9,063 nt of DNA from Planctomycetota bacterium (GCA_024639415.1 JAHEIK010000129.1:1-9063), one strand, 5' to 3'; positions 1 to 6,742 are shown, counted from the first letter of the stretch. Notes: generated from the sequence alone by a model not told the origin. Translations and numbers: made by a program.

Positions 1-1
1 G

Positions 2-235
2 CCGGGTACGCCCGCCACGAAGATCCAGCAGGACTGGATCGACGTCTTCGTCGGCATGAGCAAGCACCGCACGCAGGGCGACTGCGACGACCTGCTGTTC
101 CAGATCTTCATGACGTCCAAGGAGTGGACGAACGACGACGGCTCGGTGTCCATGCGCACGCTGCCGGCGTACGGCGGTCACACGTACCGCATGCAGGAGG
201 TGGACGGTCGTTGGTTCATCGTCAAGATCGACTAG
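2..235 (+). CDS. C-terminal fragment of an unrecognised protein
   Basis: An open frame enters from the left edge (first full codon at base 2) and ends at TAG 233-235, giving 77 residues. It has codon use like the real genes nearby and no internal stop. It ends in ...GRWFIVKID, a closing strand pattern resembling the last beta-strand of NTF2-like or other small alpha/beta domains, but this is only a resemblance. The fragment contains many aromatic and acidic residues (DWIDVFVGM, DDLLFQIFMTSKEW), consistent with a folded soluble domain. The N-terminus, any signal peptide and the function lie outside the window. The stop codon is embedded in the strong hairpin at 224-258. I do not recognise the family. 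Confidence 0.7.
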   Translation, partial: PGTPATKIQQDWIDVFVGMSKHRTQGDCDDLLFQIFMTSKEWTNDDGSVSMRTLPAYGGHTYRMQEVDGRWFIVKID

Positions 236-258
236 CCGCGAAGCGGCTAGTCGATCTT
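224..258 (+). terminator. Perfect 16-bp hairpin overlapping the stop codon
   Basis: Bases 224-239 are the exact reverse complement of 243-258, with a three-base GAA loop, so the core reads GCGAAGC, a sequence known to form an unusually stable mini-hairpin. The left arm includes the last codons and the TAG stop of the upstream gene. It is followed by CTTCCCC rather than a true T-run, so it is a weak match to a classical Rho-independent terminator. It may act as a 3'-end stabiliser or as a bidirectional terminator between convergent genes. Confidence 0.6.
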
Positions 259-261
259 CCC

Positions 262-410
262 CTCACCGTTACCGTGCCCGTCTCCGTTCCCGGCGTACCC
301 GGGACACGTGCCCGTTTCCCGTCTCATGTCTCATGTCACGACCGATCACGGGCACGGGCGACGGGCACGCCGGTGACGGTGACGCAGACGTTCACGTTCA
401 CGGGGGTGTG
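262..410. repeat. Degenerate CCGTGC/CACGGG hexamer tract in convergent intergenic
   Basis: Between the two convergent gene ends the sequence is built from imperfect six-base words. The left part (about 264-325) is dominated by CCGTTA, CCGTGC, CCGTCT, CCGTTC and CCGTTT. The right part (about 347-402) carries the reverse-complement type: CACGGG, CGACGGG, GTGACG and TTCACG. Consequently 264-281 can pair with 361-381, with a two-base bulge and a mismatch. A short tandem TCTCATG pair lies at 322-335. There is no credible ORF. It could serve as a bidirectional 3'-end structure or simply be degenerate simple-sequence DNA. Confidence 0.5.
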
Positions 411-415
411 GGCCG

Positions 416-1258
416 TCAGAGAACGGCGATGTCCCGCGCCCGCACGCGCGGCGGCGCCCCAACCACCAACGGCGCCGGCTGCGGCGGACCGTCCGGTTCC
501 CTTGCGGGGCGCGTGCGCTCCCGCTCCGCCTTGCGCTCCATCACGCGCTCGTAGAACGGCGTGATCAACTCCACCAGGGCCTCGTAGTCGGGCAGACCGG
601 GGGCCTCGCCGTAGATCATCAGGAAGCTGAACGGATCGCCCCACGGCTCCAGCGCGGAGCAGCCTGCGGTGAACTGCCCGAGGTCCCTGAGCCGCGCCCG
701 GTCCAGGGCCGGGCCGGGAGCATCGAACGTCGCCATGGGGCAGCCGATGGGACGCGGCTCGCCCGCGGCCCCGCCGACCAGCACGTTCTTGGGGTAGCAG
801 TCGCCGTGGCGGAAGCCGGCGTCATGCCAGGTGCGCAGGGCGGCGGCGACCTCCAGCAGGACGCTCCGGTCCGCACGTGCGCCGTCCACCGCGCTCTGCG
901 CCGCCGCGTCGAAGCGGCGGATGACCACGGAGCCCGTGAGCATGCCCCAGCGCCGCCGCTCGCCTACGGCGAGCACGGTCGGCGTCGGGATGCCCAGCAC
1001 GGCGGCCCGTCCGAGGGCGCGCGCCTCCTTGCGCTCTCGGGACGGCCTCAGGAAGGTCCGCCGCCGCCGCTCGGGCAAGGGCGCGCGCCACTTCACGAGC
1101 AGCGGGTCCTCACCGTCCCAGCGCACGGCTGCGGACTGGCGATCCGTCGACAGGGTCGTGCGCTCGGCGGCCGGCTGCATCCACGCGGCGACGTCGAGGC
1201 GTGCGTGCGCCTCGAGGTCCGCGCGTGCGGCCGGCGCGAGCCACCAGGTCTCGCTCAC
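416..1258 (-). CDS. WaaP/InaA-like lipopolysaccharide kinase
   Basis: The 280-residue product has the reduced protein-kinase fold of the lipopolysaccharide kinase (Kdo/WaaP, InaA) family, which phosphorylates sugars of the LPS core at the inner membrane. Visible landmarks are K56 in LLVKW (ATP lysine), a likely helix-C Glu at E78 in RKEARAL, the segment GIPTPTVLAVG (89-99), and the catalytic loop HDAGFRHGDCYPKN (145-158) with D153 and N158. A metal-binding position is probably D179 in ATFDAPG, where relatives usually show an I-D-F-D pattern. The last 40 residues are Arg/Pro rich and probably disordered. I chose the GTG at 1256-1258 because the family-like sequence begins there and it overlaps the methyltransferase stop (GTGA), showing coupling. 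The open frame extends upstream to 1552, but that extension is Arg/Ala-rich noise antisense-framed to the methyltransferase. The exact substrate is not determinable. Confidence 0.8.
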   Translation of the reverse strand: MSETWWLAPAARADLEAHARLDVAAWMQPAAERTTLSTDRQSAAVRWDGEDPLLVKWRAPLPERRRRTFLRPSRERKEARALGRAAVLGIPTPTVLAVGERRRWGMLTGSVVIRRFDAAAQSAVDGARADRSVLLEVAAALRTWHDAGFRHGDCYPKNVLVGGAAGEPRPIGCPMATFDAPGPALDRARLRDLGQFTAGCSALEPWGDPFSFLMIYGEAPGLPDYEALVELITPFYERVMERKAERERTRPAREPDGPPQPAPLVVGAPPRVRARDIAVL

Positions 1259-1911
1259 GTGCGCGCACTTCCGACGGAGAACACAGCCACCGCGACGAGC
1301 GAGTGGAAGCCGTTGAGTCGCAGGGGCTTGCCCAGCGGCGTGAGTCCGTGGGCGGCTGCCTCCGCGAACAGGTCGGCGGGCATCAGCGCGGAGCGCTTGC
1401 GAGCGACCCCGCGCCGCCGCTGGCTGCGGCCCTTCCACGTGCTGTCGTCGGAGAAGGAGATGACGACACGCCGGCTGGCGACGCGCGCCAGCTCCGCCAG
1501 CACGCCGGCGCGCTCTTGCGCCTCGGCCATGTGGTGGATCAGGCGATGACACACGGCGGTGTCGAACGCATCGTCCTCCATCGGCAGATCACTGGCCGCC
1601 GCGACCGCGAACGACACGACGCCGGCCTGCTCGAGCGGAGCGAGGGCTTCACGAGCCTCGTCGACCATGGGCGCGGAGATGTCGGCGCAGACGACCTCGT
1701 CCGCGTGCTTGAGGATGGTGGGGGTCAGCCGCCCGGCGCCGCAGGGGCAGTCCAGCACGCGGCCGGCGGCTGCGGCCCGGTCCAGCGCACGGTCGACGAT
1801 GGCCAGCTCGCGGCGGTTGGACAGCCGTCGGATCCAAGAACGCTCGTACTTGCGCCTGTACGCAGCTGCGCCGGAGGAACTCTGGTAGCGGGCGAGGAGG
1901 TTCGGATCCAT
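1255..1911 (-). CDS. Class I SAM-dependent methyltransferase
   Basis: The 218-residue protein (from ATG 1909-1911) has the Rossmann-type methyltransferase order: motif I as VLDCPCGAGRLTP (SAM-binding glycine loop, about residues 52-64), an acidic motif II as CADISAPMVDEAR, and motifs III/IV as SDLPMEDDAFDTAVCHRLIHHM. This matches the UbiE/Methyltransf_11 style of small-molecule or lipid methyltransferases; the substrate is unknown. Its TGA overlaps the GTG of the WaaP-like kinase, so the two are probably translated together and may modify the same envelope glycan or lipid. The frame can be opened 19 codons further to ATG 1968. That extension is encoded by the same degenerate CCGTG-type hexamers seen in the non-coding stretches and lacks a ribosome-binding site, so I prefer 1911. 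No clear Shine-Dalgarno precedes either start. Confidence 0.82.
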   Translation of the reverse strand: MDPNLLARYQSSSGAAAYRRKYERSWIRRLSNRRELAIVDRALDRAAAAGRVLDCPCGAGRLTPTILKHADEVVCADISAPMVDEAREALAPLEQAGVVSFAVAAASDLPMEDDAFDTAVCHRLIHHMAEAQERAGVLAELARVASRRVVISFSDDSTWKGRSQRRRGVARKRSALMPADLFAEAAAHGLTPLGKPLRLNGFHSLVAVAVFSVGSART

Positions 1912-2162
1912 CGGGGAGAGATCGTACGGGATGGGTGGGCCACACGGGGAGATGGACACGGGCACCATGGCTCAGCCCATGGCCGAGATGCGCCGCTCGG
2001 CCGTCGTCAGCACCCGAGTAGGGGCTGCCCGAGGTCGCGCGCGGAGCGCGGGACCGGGTGGCCGCCCAATCCAGCGTGCCTGCGGCGTCAGGCGTAACCG
2101 GTGCGACGCCCATGTCGTGACCATGTCCGTGTCCGTGTGATCGGCGGTATGCTCACCGCGCC
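1912..2162. other. Divergent intergenic region with CCGTG-type sequence
   Basis: This 251-bp gap separates the leftward methyltransferase and rightward kinase genes, so it should hold both promoters, but I find no convincing -35/-10 pair. At 1925-1968 and 2112-2139 it contains degenerate CACGGG/GACACGG and CCGTGTCC words like those at 262-410. Two CCATGG palindromes at 1965-1970 and 1977-1982 make a near-dyad. A weak GGCGGT lies about 15 bases before the kinase GTG. No RNA gene is recognised. Confidence 0.4.
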
Positions 2163-3509
2163 GTGCCCACGACAGCCACCCCTCCCCTGCCCCCCGGCTC
2201 CACGCTGGCTCACTACCGCATCGAGGAGCCCATCGGCGAGGGCGCCATGGGCACGGTCTACCGCGCGCACGACGAGGGCCTGGACCGCAAGGTCGCAGTC
2301 AAGGTCCTGCGCCCGGCCGTCAGCGGCATGACGGTGCGCGTGGATCGCTTCTTCCAGGAGGCCCGCGCCGCCGCGCGGGTCAGCCATCCGAACCTCACGC
2401 ACGTCTACTTCGTGGGCGGCGACGGTAGCTACCGCTTCTTCGCCATGGAGTTCGTCGTGGGCCAGAGCCTCGACGAGCACATCACGACGCACGGCCCGCC
2501 CGACCTCGAAACCGCAATCGACTGGATGGTGCAGGCCGCCGCAGGCCTGGCCGCCGCGCACGACGCAGGCATCGTGCACCGCGACGTGAAGCCGTCGAAC
2601 GTGCTCGTGCGCACCGACGGCTCCATCAAGATCACCGACTTCGGCCTGTCCAAGTCGCTCGACGCCGACATCAACATCAGCCAGGATGACTCGGTCATCG
2701 GCACGCCGACGTACATGAGCCCGGAGCAGTGCCGGAGCAAGAGCGTCGATCCGCGGACGGACATCTACTGCCTGGGGCTCACGGCGTGGGCGCTCCTCAG
2801 CGGGCACCCCCCGTATCCGGGGCCGAGCCTCGGCGACGTGCTACACGACCAGATCAACACGCCCCTGCCGTCGCTCATCGCGGAGCGTCCGGATCTTCCC
2901 CACTCGCTCGATCGCGTGCTGCGCCGCATGTGCGCCAAGAAGCCCGAGGACCGTCCCACGTCGATGCGCGAGGTCATGACGATGCTCGAGGGCTGCCGGC
3001 CGCGCGCCGTGCATCCTGCGCCCATCGTCGCGCGTGCGGTGGGCGTGTTCATGGACCTCGTGGCTTCCATCATCGCCCTGGGCGGCATCGAGTTCGTCCT
3101 GAAGCGTGCCGGCGCGATCCACCTCACCGAGGCGCACGAGATGACGATCTTCGCGCTCCTGTTCCTCGGCTTCACCGTGTTGCCCGAGGTGCGGCACGGC
3201 ATGACGCTCGGCAAGTGGTTCCTCAACTTGCGCGTACGTGCTTCCGATGGCAGCGAGCCGTCCCGGCGCGCCATGTGGATGCGCGGCGTGGTGCGCTTTC
3301 CCGGCGCCATCCTCTGGGCGTGCGGCCTGCCGCTGCTGCTGCCGTTCGCCGGCAGCGTCGCGCACGTGGTGGGCATCGCCGCGTCCGTCGTGGGGCTCGG
3401 CTGCTTCTACGTGGCCAAGGGGCGCACACTGAGCGACGTGCTCACGAAGACGCGTGTGACCTACGACGTACCGCCCGATGAGCGCGGGGCACGCCGACTT
3501 CCCGGCTAG
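2163..3509 (+). CDS. Ser/Thr protein kinase with C-terminal RDD membrane domain
   Basis: The 448-residue protein starts at GTG 2163; no upstream in-frame start is evident. Residues 19-275 are a complete Hanks-type kinase: glycine loop GEGAMG (25-30), K47 in VAVKVLR, helix-C E66, catalytic HRDVKPSN (139-146), DFG (159-161), GTPTYMSPE (180-188), D200 in RTDIYCLG, and R264 in PEDRPTS. All catalytic residues are present, so it should be active. Residues 288-434 match an RDD domain: R291/D298 in the first membrane segment, GMTLGKWFLNLRV (346-358), and RTLSDVLTKTRV (421-432), with hydrophobic segments near 291-312, 327-342, 379-397 and 398-417. RDD domains are membrane modules of poorly known function, so here it may be anchor or sensor; there is no PASTA, WD40 or TPR region. 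The gene ends convergently on the STN gene, sharing CTAG. Confidence 0.93.
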   Translation: MPTTATPPLPPGSTLAHYRIEEPIGEGAMGTVYRAHDEGLDRKVAVKVLRPAVSGMTVRVDRFFQEARAAARVSHPNLTHVYFVGGDGSYRFFAMEFVVGQSLDEHITTHGPPDLETAIDWMVQAAAGLAAAHDAGIVHRDVKPSNVLVRTDGSIKITDFGLSKSLDADINISQDDSVIGTPTYMSPEQCRSKSVDPRTDIYCLGLTAWALLSGHPPYPGPSLGDVLHDQINTPLPSLIAERPDLPHSLDRVLRRMCAKKPEDRPTSMREVMTMLEGCRPRAVHPAPIVARAVGVFMDLVASIIALGGIEFVLKRAGAIHLTEAHEMTIFALLFLGFTVLPEVRHGMTLGKWFLNLRVRASDGSEPSRRAMWMRGVVRFPGAILWACGLPLLLPFAGSVAHVVGIAASVVGLGCFYVAKGRTLSDVLTKTRVTYDVPPDERGARRLPG

Positions 3510-5002
3510 CGCCCCCCGCGACCGCCCGCGCCACCGCCACCACCGCGGCGCAGCAGCTGGCGCACGAGACCGGTCAGCTCGCGCACCTCGCCGCGCAGCG
3601 CGGCCACGTCCTTGCGCAGTGCCTGGATGGAGTCTTCGACGCCGGTCTTGTGGCGGACCTGCCCCGGGCCGTACTTGATCTTGAGGCCGCTGTGAGCCGC
3701 AGCCTCACGCCACGCACGCTCTGCCGCGGCGCGCTGGGCGGCAGCTTCCCGCTGCTTCTCGGCCGCGGCCAGGGCCGCTCGCGCCTCCTCCACGCGAGCG
3801 TGGACACGACGTGACTCCTCGTGCAGGCCCGCAGCCGTGAGGTGATTGCGGGCCTTGAGCAACTCCTCCAGGCGCTTGCGCTGCTTCAGGATGTCGATGT
3901 TGCCCGGCAGGGGCAGGTTCCTGAGCGGGTCGCCCTTGCCGGCGAACTTGTCGACCAGGACGCGGTCGCTCTTCTTGCCGGCGCGTACGAGTTGCGTGCC
4001 CCGGATCTTCCCCTCGGGCCCGTAGACGACGCGGTACGTGCCCTTCTTGGTCGTCACGACCGTGACGGGCTTGGCGACCTTCACGCCGCTGCCGTCAACC
4101 ACTCTGCCCTTGATGACCTTCTTGGGCGCAGACTCCCCGATCACCTTCTTCTCGAGGATGTTGCCCTTGTCGTCGATGACGAGCAGCACCTGCTTGGTGC
4201 CTTCGACGGTGACGACAGAGACGGACGGCTCGAGCTTGACGATCTTCGGCGCAGCCGTGTCTTCGAGCTTGCCGCCGAGCGCTCGCCGCGCCGCTGCACG
4301 GGCCGCTTCCTTGCGCAGGGTCATGAAGCTCTGCTTCGCCCGCTCCACCTCCGCCTGTGCTTCGGCCGCCTCGATCCTGTTCCCGTCGCCCCCGGCCTTC
4401 GCTGCGGCGAGTCGCGCCGTGACTTCGGCCAGCTTGCGCTGCGCTTCGGCCGAGGCCTTGCGGAGGTCAGCCAGGTCGACCTTGCCGCGCTGCTTGGCCC
4501 GCAGGGATGCGAGGAACTCCGCGTAGAGCTTCTGCTCCGCGGCCGGCGCGCGCAGCACGATGCGTCCGTTGCTGTACGACAAGTGCCCGCGCCTTCCGTA
4601 CGGCTTGCTCACGTCGAGCACGTGGACGCCCGCCTGCATGAGATCGCGCACGTCGTGGATCTTCACGAACTGCTTCTCAGTGGGGGCCTCGGCGGCGGGC
4701 AGTACGCGCAAGATCCCGTAGTCCTCCTCGAGGACGCGGGCTCCGACGGCTCGTGCGACCTGCTCGAGCGCGTCACGCCACGGCACGTTGTGCAGCTTGA
4801 GGGTGATCGCCCCTCTCAACTTGGGTGACATGATCACGTTGGCGCCCGCGTGCTCGGCGATCTGCGTGATCACCGTGCGTATCGGCGCGTCCTCGAAGCT
4901 GAGATCCATGCGCTTGCCGACGCCGTCCTCGGCGTGGCTGGCGACGGGTGCGGCGAGCAGCACGAGGGCTGCCAGAGCGATGCCAAGGGCGGTGGTCTTC
5001 AT
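3506..5002 (-). CDS. Exported STN-domain coiled-coil protein (no secretin barrel)
   Basis: The 498-residue product has a cleavable signal peptide (MKTTALGIALAALVLLAAPV..., probable cut after ASHA, residue 24). An STN-like domain follows at about 31-100: MDLSFEDAPIRTVITQIAEHAGAN, then the N-V-P-W-R-D-A-L-E-Q segment and the closing GILRV. That is the secretin/TonB short N-terminal fold used by PilQ-type secretins and TonB-receptor signalling domains. A second small alpha/beta region may span 110-168. Charged coiled coils follow (about 175-240, 373-432, 455-485) around a beta-rich Lys/Val/Gly segment (250-355), and the protein ends in a Gly/Arg tail. The secretin barrel is absent, so it is probably periplasmic or surface-associated rather than a pore. 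ATG 5002 is supported by AGGAG with 8-base spacing and by the ATGA overlap with the M56 stop. It is the last gene of the BlaI-M56 operon. Confidence 0.8.
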   Translation of the reverse strand: MKTTALGIALAALVLLAAPVASHAEDGVGKRMDLSFEDAPIRTVITQIAEHAGANVIMSPKLRGAITLKLHNVPWRDALEQVARAVGARVLEEDYGILRVLPAAEAPTEKQFVKIHDVRDLMQAGVHVLDVSKPYGRRGHLSYSNGRIVLRAPAAEQKLYAEFLASLRAKQRGKVDLADLRKASAEAQRKLAEVTARLAAAKAGGDGNRIEAAEAQAEVERAKQSFMTLRKEAARAAARRALGGKLEDTAAPKIVKLEPSVSVVTVEGTKQVLLVIDDKGNILEKKVIGESAPKKVIKGRVVDGSGVKVAKPVTVVTTKKGTYRVVYGPEGKIRGTQLVRAGKKSDRVLVDKFAGKGDPLRNLPLPGNIDILKQRKRLEELLKARNHLTAAGLHEESRRVHARVEEARAALAAAEKQREAAAQRAAAERAWREAAAHSGLKIKYGPGQVRHKTGVEDSIQALRKDVAALRGEVRELTGLVRQLLRRGGGGGAGGRGGR

Positions 5003-6351
5003 CGGGTGGACTCCTGCGCGCCGCGTGCGAGTGCGGCGCGGCGTGTCTTCAATGTGGTGAGGTGGCCTGCGAGGCGAGCGGCTCCCTGCCGCAGGGCCTC
5101 CGGGGCGTCCCGGACCTGCCCGAGCAGGTCCAGCAAGGTGGTGCACTCCGTCTCGAGGCGAGCGATCTCCTCGTCGAGGAGCGCCAGCGCCTGCGCTGTG
5201 CTCTCGGCCGGCGCGAGGATCGGGGAGGACGGCGTCGGGGCCGGGGTCGAGGCCGCGACGTTCGCGACCGAAGGCGCCAGCAGCGCCACGGCGAGCAGGG
5301 GCACGGCGGCCAGCAGCCGGGCCGAGGACCGGTGGACGCGCGTGGAGCGGTGAGCGGTGCCCTCGAGCAGGCGCCCGACGCGGCGCTCGAGCATCGAGCC
5401 GTGGGCCGCCATCGCGGGGACGGCGAGCGGGGCGCGCTCGCCGACCAGCCAGCCGGCCACGGCCGTGAGGCATTCGGCCAGTTCGCGGCCGCGGCCCGTG
5501 TGCTGCGCGGCCCACGCGTCACAGAGCAGTTCGCTCGTCTCGCGCAAGCGCTTGGCTGCCAGGAGGTTGAGCGGCTGGAAGAAGAGCACGGTCGTCACGC
5601 TGCGGGTGAGGGCCAGCCACAGCGGGTCGCGCCGCACGTGGTGGGCGAGTTCGTGCGCGAGGAGGGCCTCCTGCTGCGGGGCAGGAAGCTCCCGGGTCCG
5701 TGCGGGCACGACGATCTGCGGACGCAGGACGCCGAATGCGACGGGACTGCCCATCCCCGGCGTCTCGAGCAGCGCGATGCGGCCGTGCCGGCCGATGTCC
5801 GCAAGCAGGGCTTCGAAGCGCGCATGCAAGGGGCCGGAGGCGAGGGGGGCGCGACCTGCGAGCCGTCGCCGGAGTTGCGCGCGGGTGCGGTGGCTGCGCA
5901 GCAACAGCAGCGCGAGGCCGGCCAGCCAGACCAGCCCCGCGACGCTTCCGAGGTCCACCTGCGTGCCGGCTGCAGAAGGCTTGGCGCGCGTCGGCGCGAC
6001 CGGGACGACCACGGACCTGCTCTCGTCCGCCGGAGCGGACTCGGCCGCGGCGACGGCGGCCGCCGCGGTGCTCGGGCGCAGCGGTTCCTCCCCCGGCGGG
6101 GCCGCTGCGGTCGCCGGAGCGGCGGCGTCGATCTGCGGGACGGTGAGGTGTCCGCTCCACGGCTCCCAGCCGATGGCGACCTGCGCGCTCGCGGTCAGTG
6201 CGCCGCCAAGCAGCGCCGTGCGCCAGAGGCACTCCTGCGCGCTGAGGGGCATGCCCCGCCACAGCCGCACGATCAGCCAAGCGGCCATCAGCAGCAGGGT
6301 GCTATGGAGCAGGTAGGTCAGCAGCCACGGCGCGAGGAGATCAGTCGGCAT
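4999..6351 (-). CDS. M56-family (BlaR1/MecR1-like) membrane metallopeptidase
   Basis: The 450-residue integral membrane protein has the M56 zinc-protease signature AHELAHHVRRDPLW, with HELAH at 233-237, followed by the downstream acidic motif ETSELLCDAWA (E274, D278) that supplies the third zinc ligand in this family. Membrane segments are visible near 8-30, 41-62, 134-152 and 345-367. An Ala/Pro/Glu-rich linker (about 75-130) separates the second and third. In BlaR1/MecR1 such proteases respond to an extracellular signal and trigger loss of the BlaI/MecI repressor. Here the C-terminus after the last membrane segment is only about 85 residues, Pro-rich and then coiled-coil-like (DEEIARLETECTTLL), with no penicillin-binding domain, so the signal is unlikely to be a beta-lactam. 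ATG 6351 is chosen because it is preceded by GAAGGG at suitable spacing and overlaps the repressor gene by 11 bases; its stop overlaps the STN start. Confidence 0.88.
   Translation of the reverse strand: MPTDLLAPWLLTYLLHSTLLLMAAWLIVRLWRGMPLSAQECLWRTALLGGALTASAQVAIGWEPWSGHLTVPQIDAAAPATAAAPPGEEPLRPSTAAAAVAAAESAPADESRSVVVPVAPTRAKPSAAGTQVDLGSVAGLVWLAGLALLLLRSHRTRAQLRRRLAGRAPLASGPLHARFEALLADIGRHGRIALLETPGMGSPVAFGVLRPQIVVPARTRELPAPQQEALLAHELAHHVRRDPLWLALTRSVTTVLFFQPLNLLAAKRLRETSELLCDAWAAQHTGRGRELAECLTAVAGWLVGERAPLAVPAMAAHGSMLERRVGRLLEGTAHRSTRVHRSSARLLAAVPLLAVALLAPSVANVAASTPAPTPSSPILAPAESTAQALALLDEEIARLETECTTLLDLLGQVRDAPEALRQGAARLAGHLTTLKTRRAALARGAQESTR
5011..5015 (-). promoter_or_regulatory. Ribosome-binding site of the STN gene
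   Basis: AGGAG on the minus strand lies 8 bases before ATG 5002, inside the last codons of the M56 gene. It fixes the start of the STN gene and excludes the long upstream extension of that frame, which reaches 5515 only as an out-of-frame shadow of the peptidase gene. Confidence 0.75.
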
Positions 6352-6736
6352 CGCGGTCGCCCTTCGCCGGCTGCTCCGCAAGCAGCGCGCGCAGGCGCGC
6401 CAGTTCGTCCGCGTCGATGGCGCCTTCGTCGATCAGGTGATGCACCAGCGCCGAGGGATCGCCGGCGAACAGGCGCTCGGTCAGCGCGGAGACCATGGAG
6501 CGGCGCACGTCGCGCTCCTCGACCTCGGCGCGGTAGACGTGCTGACGGCCCTCCGTGCGGCGTGAGACGACGCCGCGCTTCACCAGGCGTGAGAGCAGCG
6601 TCGCGACCGTCGTGTGGGCCAGGCCGCGCTCGGCTTGCAGGTCATCCTGGACCTGGGCGACGGTCGCTTCCTCGCGTTCCCAGAGCACGCGCAGGATGGC
6701 GATCTGCAGGTCACTGAGCTGCTGCGGTCGGCTCAT
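6341..6736 (-). CDS. BlaI/MecI/CopY-family transcriptional repressor
   Basis: The 131-residue protein has the family's usual length and layout. An N-terminal winged helix (about 5-70) runs LSDLQIAILRVLWE, VAQVQDDL, then the recognition region HTTVATLLSRLVKRGVVSR and the wing GRQHVYRA. A C-terminal dimerisation region (75-125) contains LTERLFAGDPSALVHHLIDEG, the segment in which BlaI and MecI are cleaved on induction. It should repress its own operon with the M56 peptidase as inactivator. ATG 6736 is preferred because GGAGG lies 6 bases upstream; a GTG at 6754 in the same frame overlaps the operator end and has no ribosome-binding site. Its last codons overlap the peptidase start by 11 bases. 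The sequence does not show which target genes it controls beyond the autoregulatory site at 6755-6783. Confidence 0.92.
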   Translation of the reverse strand: MSRPQQLSDLQIAILRVLWEREEATVAQVQDDLQAERGLAHTTVATLLSRLVKRGVVSRRTEGRQHVYRAEVEERDVRRSMVSALTERLFAGDPSALVHHLIDEGAIDADELARLRALLAEQPAKGDRDAD

Positions 6737-6742
6737 CGCTGC

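Noticed and set aside
1259..1552. N-terminal extension of the WaaP-like kinase frame
   Set aside because: It overlaps the methyltransferase coding sequence in another frame, is low-complexity Arg/Ala, and the GTG at 1258 is translationally coupled.
2088..2807. A 239-residue minus-strand frame under the kinase gene
   Set aside because: It is antisense to the most conserved kinase motifs, and its His/Ala/Asp-rich composition is typical of an antisense shadow.
5003..5515. N-terminal extension of the STN gene frame
   Set aside because: It lies inside the M56 gene in another frame and is Arg/Pro/Ala noise; a signal peptide starts exactly at ATG 5002 with a good ribosome-binding site.
4948..6717. 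A 589-residue plus-strand open frame antisense to the M56 and BlaI genes
   Set aside because: It is the GC-bias shadow of the minus-strand genes: Arg/Gly/Ala-rich with no domain, and it contradicts the strong M56 and BlaI motifs, overlaps and ribosome-binding sites.
4999..6736. Beta-lactam resistance regulon (true blaR1-blaI)
   Set aside because: There is no penicillin-binding sensor domain on the M56 protein and no beta-lactamase in the window; only the regulatory architecture is shared.
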